64,000 bases of DNA from CALODL01 sp942492115 (GTDB lineage: Bacteria > Planctomycetota > Phycisphaerae > UBA1845 > CAIVHJ01). Made by a program: the position numbers and the translations under genes. The notes below the pieces were generated by a model. The model ran no database searches, was not told the origin of the DNA, and saw only the letters and a program-made list of their open reading frames with translations. Shown one piece after another: positions 35,333 through 43,414 of this stretch; within the stretch, counting starts at the first letter, position 1, and each line of letters begins with the position of its first letter. Location of the stretch: contig CALODL010000002.1 of NCBI GenBank assembly GCA_942492115.1, positions 124,001-188,000 on the forward strand. Direction: 5' to 3'.

Positions 35333-35698
35333 GTCGGCCGTCCTCGTGGAAGTATACCTTCCTCAACAGGGAATCAGCAAAGCAAGAACAACCCGTCCGC
35401 CTCCGCCTCCCCGCCTCCGCCTCCGCCTCCCCGTCCCCGTCCCCGTCCGCCATGCGGCGCGGTCTTGTCAGTAATCCGCATGGTTACTTGTGACGTCGTG
35501 GGTAGGCCTTGATCGAAGCAACTCGACCGGCGATCGGCGACTGTCGACCGGCGAGGGGCGACCGGCTCGCTGCGCGCTGCGTTCTTGTCGGCCTTCCACC
35601 TGTCTACCAGCGATATGACTGGTCGCGGTGCGCGCCGGTCGTTTCGCGCCATGCGTCCCGCGCCGGTCGCCGGTCGCCGGTAGCCGATCGCCGGTCGT
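35333..35698 (+). repeat. Dispersed repeat family, copy B (longest)
   Basis: It starts at GTCGGCCGTCCTCGTGGAAG, includes a (TCCGCC)n/(TCCCCG)n tract at 35396-35449, the CATGCGGCGCGGTCTTGTC core, then CGACCGGCG repeats facing CGCCGGTCG repeats to 35698. It aligns end to end with copy A and mostly with copy C, which lacks the hexamer tract. Confidence 0.92.
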
Positions 35699-36551
35699 CA
35701 AACATGTCAAGCTTACAGCACAGCATGATCTGAGTGCCGCTCCAGCGGCACGAAGCGATTGGGGTGGGCGCATGATAGAAGCCGTTCGACGCGGCAGCAC
35801 CTGGGCGGGAAGTTCCCTCTAATAAGAACTGGGGCGCGTGCCAGTCATTCATCCAGTCTTCGCATGCACGGCGGCCCCAGTGCAACCAGTCTCGAGGCGG
35901 TAGCCGAGAAACTATGAGCCGTATTCCGGAAAGCCCCAGGACGACCGAGTGCATCGGACCAGTAGGAGCATCGGCGTTTCTCATGACGGAGCGAGCGACG
36001 TCATTCAGGCCGAAGGCCCCATCAAGGAGCAAGCGCATGTCATGAGAAATGCCGTGCCCCGCCAACAAGCCCTTTGGGCCGTGTTCTCGCATGATGCAAC
36101 CATGCATAAGGGGGGAAGGGGAAGGGGATGGGGAAGGGAGGATTTACTAATGCAGTCTTCGTATACACGGCGGACCCGGTACGACCAATCTCGAGGCGCA
36201 GCCGAGTAGGAACCGCGTAGACAAACCACTCAAGGAAGCGGTAGGCACGCACGAACAGTAGGGGTGTCGGCGTTTCTGATGACGGAGCGAGCGACGTCAC
36301 GCAAGGCCGCAGGCCCCACAAGGAGTGAGCGCATGTTATGAGAAATGCCGTGCCCCGCCAATGAGCCCTTCAATCGCGCATGCTCGTCATACGTTGCGGC
36401 ACTATATGGGGCGCGGCGCGCCGGTCGTCTCGCGTCATGAGCCCCGCGCCGGTCGCCCGTCGTCGATCGTGACAAGGGCAACGGGCGCGCTGCGCAAGGT
36501 CACTCAGATCACTACATGTTGAGTACAAGTATGAGGTTTCGATCCGGTGTG
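35699..36551. repeat. Repeat-rich non-coding stretch with two tandem units
   Basis: No supportable gene lies here. Two related units begin at about 35849 and 36147 (GCATGCACGGCGG / GTATACACGGCGG). Each contains a stem: TTTCTCATGAC (35977-35987) pairs perfectly with GTCATGAGAAA (36039-36049), with GGCC-GAA-GGCC inside; unit 2 has the same layout at 36273-36345. A purine run rich in GGGG lies at 36110-36141. A fragment of the right half of the A/B/C repeat is at about 36410-36475. Confidence 0.85.
36110..36141 (+). other. G-tract with quadruplex potential
   Basis: Five G-runs of three to six bases are separated by AA or AT. This matches the G3+N1-7 rule for a quadruplex-forming sequence on the plus strand. 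It lies between the two tandem repeat units. Confidence 0.6.
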
Positions 36552-37010
36552 TCATGATGAGCCTTGTGCGATGGCCGGCGTGCTGCTCCGCCGAAGCAGC
36601 ACGTTGTTGGCTGCGGTATAGGCGTCGTTGAAAGCACTCTCGCTGGCTGGTTCGACCGATAATCCTCGATCACGAACGAAGTGCAGGACTTCAGCGATCG
36701 ACAACGATGGATGCCGCCCCAGTACGCGGAGCAGGGGGGCATCGGGAACGCGGTCGATGAGCACCACGTCCTTGCGGCTCAGGAGCAGGTTCTCGATTGG
36801 CTCCACGTCTCTATCGTGGGCGCGCAGCACGATGAAATTCTCGCGAAAGCACCCCGTCAGCAAGACTTCGCTGCACGCGGCTGCAGCTGACGCCTCCTGC
36901 GCCGTAGCGCAATTCGATCTCGACTGCAGGACGTCCGTCGGTCGCTGGCAGGCGCACGCCATCAGACTCGCAGCACACGCCAGTATGAACACGCGGTAGT
37001 TCGTCAGCAT
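36552..37010 (-). CDS. Small lipoprotein, unknown function
   Basis: ATG 37010 follows GAGGAGG. The signal is LTNYRVFILACAASLMACAC, a lipobox of the type LMAC. The mature 135-residue part contains DVVLIDRVPDAPLLRVLG and SLSIAEVLHFVRDRGLSVEP, with several Cys near the N-terminus. It may be a DUF-type domain but is not one I can name. An upstream in-frame ATG at 37031 gives a less signal-like start. Confidence 0.65.
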   Translation of the reverse strand: MLTNYRVFILACAASLMACACQRPTDVLQSRSNCATAQEASAAAACSEVLLTGCFRENFIVLRAHDRDVEPIENLLLSRKDVVLIDRVPDAPLLRVLGRHPSLSIAEVLHFVRDRGLSVEPASESAFNDAYTAANNVLLRRSSTPAIAQGSS

Positions 37011-37103
37011 CTCGAGGCCTCCTCGCCACATGCATGCGGCGCATCGTCAGTCAACGTATCCTGGGTGGACCGGCCCGGATGCCGGCCCACCTCCCATACG
37101 CCT

Positions 37104-38216
37104 CTAGCGCGTGTTTCTGTCGCCGATTCTTATGATTGCAGGCAGTGTCTCGGTAATAGCGACCTTGCCCCGAGCCGGCGTGGCGAACAGAAAGGTCCGC
37201 TGGGCCGAATCAGTGTTGTCATGCTGCAGGTCGACCATGAGCGGGTCGTTCTTGGAGGCGACGCGATAGACCAGCGTGCCGAGGTACAACCGCTCGCGCT
37301 TGGAACGGATGCCCATGTCGTCGATGCCAACGACCATTTGCCCCGTCTCGAGGTTGTAGGCATCCCAGAAGGTCCGATCGGTGAATGCATGGTCGTCGCG
37401 AGCGTCGACGAACATGTCGACCAGCTCCAGTCCCGGGCTGGCCACCGGGTGCAGTTGGTACCCACGCAGATCGGACACGCCGTCAGTGATGAACACCTCG
37501 ATCTCGACCAGGTCGCCCGATCCGGACGCCGCGTCGGTCGCGGCGAGCTCGATGGTGACCTCGTCGGCCACGACCGGCATCGGCGGCATCACGGGGCTGG
37601 GAGCTCCGTCCAGCGGACACGTACACGAGCTCATTCCGCTGAACGCGTTGAGGGCGGTGAAGGCGTCGTTGCCATCGCACACGCCGTCCGGCGCACACGA
37701 TCCGAACTGTCCGCCGGCATCGACGTTGAACGCCACGGGCGCGTCGGCCTCGCACGGGAAGTCCTGCTCGGGCTGGGCCGGGTCGACGTTGGAGAAGCAG
37801 TTGAGCGCCATGAAGCGATCATTGCCATCGGCCGTGCCGTCCGGCGTGCACGCGCCGAATTGCCCGCCCATGTCAGCGAACACGATATCCTGGCCCACGC
37901 AGGTCCCGGACTCGCAGGCCCAAAACGTACAGTTGTCGTCACGGATACCGTTGCCGTCCAGGTCGGCACAGTCGGCGATCGTCTCGCAGGAGCCGGCCGC
38001 GGAACCCGTGGTTCCGGGATTCAACAGTCCACCGTCGCCGGCGGTGATGGGCTGGCCGATCGCGGCCCTGAGCGTCAGGCCGGGCCCGTTCGAGACCCCG
38101 CCGCCGCCCGTAAACGCGGCATGGGTCAGGTCGTAGTTCTGGCCGTAAGCCATCGGCAGAGCGGCCATCAGTGGTGCGCCCAGGCACAACGCCAGGTGGG
38201 TGATTGTGTGTCTCAT
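37104..38216 (-). CDS. Secreted protein with DGND dockerin-like repeats and a cohesin-like C-terminus
   Basis: The 370-residue product has a signal peptide ending MAYGQ. The middle (about 120-200) has two copies of a Cys-containing calcium-loop-like motif: DMGGQFGACTPDGTADGNDR / FMALNCF and NVDAGGQFGSCAPDGVCDGN / DAFTALNAF. The C-terminal about 170 residues are beta-rich with DLVEIEVFITDGVSDLRGY, TGQMVVGIDDMG and TFLFATPARGKV, resembling a cohesin-type domain. The same two-part architecture closes the proteins at 43.4-50.1 and 61.5-63.2 kb. Shine-Dalgarno GAGGAG precedes the ATG. Confidence 0.82.
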   Translation of the reverse strand: MRHTITHLALCLGAPLMAALPMAYGQNYDLTHAAFTGGGGVSNGPGLTLRAAIGQPITAGDGGLLNPGTTGSAAGSCETIADCADLDGNGIRDDNCTFWACESGTCVGQDIVFADMGGQFGACTPDGTADGNDRFMALNCFSNVDPAQPEQDFPCEADAPVAFNVDAGGQFGSCAPDGVCDGNDAFTALNAFSGMSSCTCPLDGAPSPVMPPMPVVADEVTIELAATDAASGSGDLVEIEVFITDGVSDLRGYQLHPVASPGLELVDMFVDARDDHAFTDRTFWDAYNLETGQMVVGIDDMGIRSKRERLYLGTLVYRVASKNDPLMVDLQHDNTDSAQRTFLFATPARGKVAITETLPAIIRIGDRNTR

Positions 38217-38243
38217 GTTCAGTCTCCTCGAATGGGCGCTCGT

Positions 38244-39392
38244 CTACTCGGCGCCGATGGTCACCGTCCCATAGGTTGCCCGGATGGTCTTGGGCTCGCT
38301 GAACGTGCCGACGCCCAGGTAGATGCCGGGATCGATCAGCAGCGTGCCGTTCGCAGGCGTTGCGGCATACGCATCCGTGAACGTGCCCTTGAACGGATCG
38401 AAGAACGTTCCGTCTCCGCTCGTGCCGACCGGCAGCACGAGCCAGCGATCACCATTGAACGGGTAGATGCCGCGACACGTCAGCTCGTCCAGCAGGCTGA
38501 AATGGTTCCGCTGTCCGATGGCCGACTGCCACTGGGCGTTCCACGGCTGGTTGACCGTGATCGTGTCGTTGCCATTGCATGAGAATGCGCCACGGCCATA
38601 GTGCATGAACGAATCGAAGTCATACGGCCCCCAGACATCGGCGTCGGCCCGGATATCGAAGTTGTGAGCACATGACACGAAGTTGCCGTTCGAATCCGAG
38701 CACCCCTGGCACACGTTGGCGTTGCACGGATTCCCCGGGATCGTGCTGGCGCCGCAGATGTTGTTCGTATTGATGGTGACATACGTATCGCGATCCGGCG
38801 CACTCTGCTCGTGCCAGAATCCGAGCGAATGATAGATCTCGTGCACGATAATGATCTGGTTGTTCCAACTGACGATATTGATGATCTGGGGTCCACCTTG
38901 CCGCCCGACGGGCGAGTTATTCGACGTGCTGGCCTGGAACCGGATCCAATCCGGGTCATTCACGGTGCGCACCCGGAAGGTGATGCCGGCGCGGGCGCTG
39001 ATTTCGTTCATGGCATCCCTGGCCAGTTGTTGCTGGTCCGGCGTCACGTTGCTCGCGAAGGCGTACGGCACCGTGTCGCCCCAGTAATTGACCGTGCCGA
39101 AGACACCTGCGGCCTGGCGATTGCCGGTTCTGAGCGCCTCGTACTGTTCGAGCGGGACCTGGATGTCGCCATCGATGATCACGTAGCCCGGCGTCAGGTC
39201 ATCGAGAAACGGATCTTCCGACATGCCCTCGAGCGCGCTCTGCGGATCGACCGGTTGTGTCACCCGCTTCAACATGGCCTCGGTCGGCCCGAACGGGGCG
39301 TCGTGTGCGTGCCCATGCGTCGGCGGCTTGGCACCCAGAGCCGGGAGGGCACCGAGGATGAACATGAGTGTCGTGGTATTTGCGTTGCACAT
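38244..39392 (-). CDS. Astacin-like (M12A) zinc metallopeptidase
   Basis: The 382-residue secreted protein carries the astacin zinc motif HEIYHSLGFWHEQ at residues 184-196 (HExxHxxGxxH plus the astacin Glu) and the Met-turn SFMHYG later. A signal peptide (TTTLMFILGALPALG) starts it. About residues 25-75 form a propeptide-like segment before the catalytic domain. The C-terminus (about 300-382) is a beta-rich tail. Astacins are secreted endopeptidases, often activated by propeptide removal. It is divergently arranged with none; it shares its direction and short spacings with the flanking secreted proteins. Confidence 0.9.
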   Translation of the reverse strand: MCNANTTTLMFILGALPALGAKPPTHGHAHDAPFGPTEAMLKRVTQPVDPQSALEGMSEDPFLDDLTPGYVIIDGDIQVPLEQYEALRTGNRQAAGVFGTVNYWGDTVPYAFASNVTPDQQQLARDAMNEISARAGITFRVRTVNDPDWIRFQASTSNNSPVGRQGGPQIINIVSWNNQIIIVHEIYHSLGFWHEQSAPDRDTYVTINTNNICGASTIPGNPCNANVCQGCSDSNGNFVSCAHNFDIRADADVWGPYDFDSFMHYGRGAFSCNGNDTITVNQPWNAQWQSAIGQRNHFSLLDELTCRGIYPFNGDRWLVLPVGTSGDGTFFDPFKGTFTDAYAATPANGTLLIDPGIYLGVGTFSEPKTIRATYGTVTIGAE

Positions 39393-39422
39393 TGCCGTGA
39401 CTCCTTTGTCAGTCGTGCCCAG

Positions 39423-40745
39423 TTACTGCAGCGTCACGAGAACCAGGACCAGTCCCGTACCCGAGTCCAGCGCGGTCATGGCCTTGCCAAGGATGGCGCC
39501 CTGGGCCTGGTCGCGGTCGCCGACCCGCATCGCGTGGCCCGGCGTATCCGACGTCGTCATCATGTCGCCGACGCGGATCGGCGCGGACGACGCGTCACAC
39601 TTGACCCACACGCGCCCGGTCAGGGCGATGGGCGGAGCGTCTTCATGACCCGGCAGGTTGCCGAGGATGGCACCGGCCGGCAGGTTGCCCGCACCGCTGA
39701 CGACGCCGGCGACCCGCGTGTTGTACGCACCGCGTGCAATACGGAGTTCGCCCGTAGAACTTGGGTCGATCTCCATGACCGTGCCCGGTTCGGTGCTCTC
39801 GGTCGACGGGAACCGCTCGGCCAGGTCCGCACCGGTGACCTCGAGGACCGACACCCGCGTCGTGCCGTCGTTCTTGACCTGGAACACGGGGCAGCAGCCG
39901 CCGTTGAACCCGCGGATCAGATCGCCGTCGCCCGAGTTGGTCACGACGACCGCGGAATCCGAGCTTTCCGTCAGGGTCCTGAGCGCGATCCCGCTGGGAT
40001 GGTCGTTCTGTGCGAAGATGGTCGCGCCGTTAGTCGTGTTGTCGTTGTTCTGAGCGCGGATCGCGGGCACGTCGCCGGCGAGAACGTCCATGCCGGCGGC
40101 CGGGATCGCTCGTCCGATGCCCACGCGACCGCCCTCGGTGATACGAACGCGCGGCTCGTCATCCTGGCCGGCGCCCGGTGTGTACAGGTCGAGGAAATCG
40201 CCATTGCTGCCATCCCAGCCGATATCGAACACGGTCCGCGCCGAGTGGTCGGTATCCAGCGTCATCATCTTCGCGCCCCACGGCACGGAGATATCGCCGT
40301 CGACGGTCAGCATCGAGGTCGGATTATCCGTGCCGATGCCGAGCATGCCACCTGGGGAGACATACAACCCGCGGGTGTGCAGCGCATACGGCACGGCTCT
40401 GATCGGGCTGCGCGGCAGCGGCGCGCCCATACAGGGGGCCGCCTCCAGGTACAGCGTCCGACCATCGAAGTGGCCTGCGGAGAACGTCAGTTCGGCCGAG
40501 AACAGCCCGTCACGCACGGCCACGGCGGCAACATGCTGGTCCACCGGTGCGCCGCCGGTGGGTTGCGTGTACAACCTGAAATCGAAATCGCAGTCCGTAT
40601 CCTCGATCGGCCCCCCGGTCGACGGATCGGTGAGATAGCCTTGATAGGTGAAGGTCGAGCTCAACAGCTGCTGTCCCAGGGCAACGGTCGAGCCAGCACA
40701 CAGAGCGGCCACGGCGGCACACAGCGTCATCGTTCTGCGGTTCAT
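39423..40745 (-). CDS. Secreted tail-fibre-like/GADLAERF-type protein
   Basis: The 440-residue protein has a signal peptide ending TVALGQ. The N-terminal half has a single beta-rich domain (FTYQGYLTDPSTGGPIED, FDFRLYTQPTGG) and a repeat GIGTDNPTSMLTVDGDISV. The C-terminal half includes VTGADLAERFP and a beta-rich tail with RVWVKCDASSAPIRVGDMM, a pattern seen in secreted planctomycete and phage tail-fibre-like proteins. No catalytic chaperone (S74) dyad was recognised. It may trimerise like a tail fibre (inference). Confidence 0.75.
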   Translation of the reverse strand: MNRRTMTLCAAVAALCAGSTVALGQQLLSSTFTYQGYLTDPSTGGPIEDTDCDFDFRLYTQPTGGAPVDQHVAAVAVRDGLFSAELTFSAGHFDGRTLYLEAAPCMGAPLPRSPIRAVPYALHTRGLYVSPGGMLGIGTDNPTSMLTVDGDISVPWGAKMMTLDTDHSARTVFDIGWDGSNGDFLDLYTPGAGQDDEPRVRITEGGRVGIGRAIPAAGMDVLAGDVPAIRAQNNDNTTNGATIFAQNDHPSGIALRTLTESSDSAVVVTNSGDGDLIRGFNGGCCPVFQVKNDGTTRVSVLEVTGADLAERFPSTESTEPGTVMEIDPSSTGELRIARGAYNTRVAGVVSGAGNLPAGAILGNLPGHEDAPPIALTGRVWVKCDASSAPIRVGDMMTTSDTPGHAMRVGDRDQAQGAILGKAMTALDSGTGLVLVLVTLQ

Positions 40746-41011
40746 CTCGGATTCCTCCAGTTCGCGTTCGAGTCGAGCGGATCATCGGCCCCCTGCGGGC
40801 CGGCCAGCGGAACGACCCTGTCATCCCGCGTCGGCGTTCCTACGAACCTGGGGCCGGCATCTCACGCGAATCACCCGAGAATCCGGAAAAACCGCGAGAG
40901 GTACGCGTAATGGATGATCCTCGGGGCCGTGTCAGTTGGCGTCGCAGCCACCGACGTGATGTCCAGGGCCGCCGTCTTGTGGTTTGACAGGGGTCACGCG
41001 ATACTTGAGTC

Positions 41012-43414
41012 ATGGGCGAGAACGACATATCTCAGGGCACATCGGAACGGGCGCGCCAGTTGTTCGAGCAGGCCGTCGACCTGCCGAGCAGCGAGCGGGG
41101 CCGGTGGATTCGACAGGCCTGTGCCGCCGATGCCGACCTCCAGAAGGAGGTCGAGGCGATGCTCAGCCACTGCGGTCACCACACGGTCGAGGATCTGCTG
41201 CGCGAAGCCCAATCAGGGACCGCCAGCGAGATGGACACGCTGTCGGCCTCCAAGGTACTGACCCGGCGTGACGGCTCGTGGGCGGACGACGGTCAGTCGC
41301 CCGACATTCAGATCGAGGGCTACGAGGTCGTGCGCGAGCTCAAGCGGGGCGGGCAGGGCGTGGTCTACCAGGCCATTCAGAAGGCCACCAAGCGCAAGGT
41401 GGCGATCAAGGTCCTGCTGGAAGGCGCCTACGCTTCGAAGGCCACGCAGAAACGCTTCGAGCGCGAGATCGAGCTGGTCGCCCAGCTGCGCCACCCCAAC
41501 ATCGTGTCGATCTTTCACTCGGGTCAGACGCACGAGGGCCAGCGGTTCTACGCCATGGACTATGTCCGCGGGCTGTCGCTGACCCAGCACGTTCGCACGC
41601 ATCAACTGAACCTCCAGGACACACTGAAGTTGTTCTCCAAAGTATGCGACGCCGTGCAGTATGCCCACCAGCGCGGCATCATCCACCGCGACCTCAAACC
41701 GAGCAACGTGCTGGTCGACTCCAAGGGCGAGCCCAAGCTGCTCGATTTCGGTCTGGCCAAGTGGATGGCCGATCCGTCGGAGACGGTCGTGTCGGTCACC
41801 GAGGCGGTCATCGGCACGCTGCCCTACATGTCGCCCGAGCAGACCCGCGGCAATCCTGACGAGATCGATACCCGTACGGACATCTACGCCCTCGGCGTAA
41901 TGCTGTACGAGATGCTCACCGGCCACTATCCGTATCCGATCACCCAGAATATGGCCGAGACGCTCAAGAACATCGCCGAAATCCAGCCCACGCCGCCGTC
42001 GCGCGGGTGGACCAGTGACTCCGGCGTCAAGAGCCGCAGCGACCGCAAGGTCCGCGCCGGCAGCTGTCCGATCGACGACGAGATTCAGACCGTCGTACTC
42101 AAGGCCTTATCCAAAGAACCCGACCGTCGCTACCAGAGCGCCGGAGCATTCGCCGCCGATCTACAGCGCTACCTGACGGGCGACGCCATCGAGGCCAAAC
42201 GCGACAGCGGGTGGTACATTTTCAGGGTGTCGGTACGCAGGCATCGGTGGCGCTATGCCACGTCGGCGGCGTTCGTGATCCTGCTGTCGGCACTCGGCGT
42301 CAGCTACGCCAACGGCCTACGGCGTGATAAGGAGCATGCCGAACAGGTCACGGAGCAGGAACGCCTGGCCCATCAGCTCGAACTGGACCATGCTGAGCAG
42401 CTGCTGCTGCAGGAGCGGCGTGAGCATCGGATGGCCCGCGCATTGAATCGTCGATGGTCAGGCGAGTATGTTGCGGCTCTCGAGGGCTTTGACGATGTGC
42501 TTGTGGATGAGCCCGGAAATCAAGCAGTCATGATCCATAAAGCGCATGTGCTGCAGCAGCTCTATCTACGTAATCGCGAATACAAGACTCAAGGCACACT
42601 GGATGCGATCGTTGACCTACTCGAGTACCTTCCGGAGGATCTCGACGACAAAGATACCCGAGCGGCTTTGAATGTTCGTGGATTCGCCCTGACTCATCTT
42701 GATCGGCACAATGAGGCCATCGAGACGTTTCAGGAGATCATTGATCTCAGCCCTGAGTATTTCTACGCCAGCTCCAATCTCTCCAAGGCTCTGGCATTGC
42801 GCGGCGATGTGGATGAAGCCTGGGCCGCTGTACAGCAGGGCCTCGAGCATGCCACCCGGAAGACGGGGCGTTCGAAGTATAACGATGGCATCTGGCGGAC
42901 AGCGGCGATGTTGGAATTTCATCTGGGACGGGGAGATCCGCTGCGTACGCTCGATACGGCGTTGGCGATCGATCCCGAGGATGCCCGCACTTACCTGCTT
43001 GTCGCCATGGTATGTCTGGCGGACAATTACAGAAATACGTCGCGCGCAGTCGACGCTGCCGACAAGGCCCGACTGTACTCACAATACGGCGGGGTAGAGC
43101 CCACGACACATCGCGTGCTGGCCACCGCTTACTTGGCGCAAGGAGAACATCTGGCAGCTCAAATGGCGGCCGACGCTGCATTGTCTTCGACACATAATGA
43201 TGCGTATGCCTATTTGATCAAAGCCATCATTGCGGGGCGCGAAGGAAACACGGCTGCTGCCGGCGAATACGTGTCACGGGCAGATCGGAGCCGCCCGGAC
43301 TTCGACGAGGCCGGGCGGCACATTTACGTAGAGCAGGAACTCCTGCTGATCGAGAACGAGGCCGCTTACCGTGCACTGCGTGAAGCGGCAGAATCTGCGG
43401 CCGGCCTCGACTGA
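41012..43414 (+). CDS. Membrane-bound Ser/Thr protein kinase with C-terminal TPR-like repeats
   Basis: The 800-residue protein has an N-terminal segment with LFEQAVDLPSSERGRWIRQA (typical of planctomycete kinases), a kinase domain at about 100-390 with VAIKVLL (Lys near 134), HRDLKPSN (near 225), DFGLAKW and APE-equivalent MSPEQTRG, then a transmembrane helix (about 412-432, SAAFVILLSALGVSYANGL) and TPR-like helical repeats to the end. It would signal from outside TPRs to a cytoplasmic kinase or the reverse. Its 3' end overlaps the converging giant gene by 49 bases. No sigma factor is adjacent, unlike the kinase at 59-60 kb. Confidence 0.92.
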   Translation: MGENDISQGTSERARQLFEQAVDLPSSERGRWIRQACAADADLQKEVEAMLSHCGHHTVEDLLREAQSGTASEMDTLSASKVLTRRDGSWADDGQSPDIQIEGYEVVRELKRGGQGVVYQAIQKATKRKVAIKVLLEGAYASKATQKRFEREIELVAQLRHPNIVSIFHSGQTHEGQRFYAMDYVRGLSLTQHVRTHQLNLQDTLKLFSKVCDAVQYAHQRGIIHRDLKPSNVLVDSKGEPKLLDFGLAKWMADPSETVVSVTEAVIGTLPYMSPEQTRGNPDEIDTRTDIYALGVMLYEMLTGHYPYPITQNMAETLKNIAEIQPTPPSRGWTSDSGVKSRSDRKVRAGSCPIDDEIQTVVLKALSKEPDRRYQSAGAFAADLQRYLTGDAIEAKRDSGWYIFRVSVRRHRWRYATSAAFVILLSALGVSYANGLRRDKEHAEQVTEQERLAHQLELDHAEQLLLQERREHRMARALNRRWSGEYVAALEGFDDVLVDEPGNQAVMIHKAHVLQQLYLRNREYKTQGTLDAIVDLLEYLPEDLDDKDTRAALNVRGFALTHLDRHNEAIETFQEIIDLSPEYFYASSNLSKALALRGDVDEAWAAVQQGLEHATRKTGRSKYNDGIWRTAAMLEFHLGRGDPLRTLDTALAIDPEDARTYLLVAMVCLADNYRNTSRAVDAADKARLYSQYGGVEPTTHRVLATAYLAQGEHLAAQMAADAALSSTHNDAYAYLIKAIIAGREGNTAAAGEYVSRADRSRPDFDEAGRHIYVEQELLLIENEAAYRALREAAESAAGLD

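Noticed and set aside
37065..38582. Long plus-strand frame of 505 codons opposite the dockerin/cohesin-like gene
   Set aside because: It is the antisense of a GC-rich coding gene with good family support, has His/Arg/Val-biased composition, and lacks a start signal.
39423..40745. Phage tail fibre with S74 intramolecular chaperone
   Set aside because: The catalytic Ser-Lys type dyad and chaperone motif could not be seen, and the gene has a bacterial signal peptide and sits among secreted host genes.
38811..40910. Long plus-strand frame of 699 codons opposite the astacin and tail-fibre-like genes
   Set aside because: It spans two real minus-strand genes with signal peptides and catalytic motifs; the composition is antisense-like.
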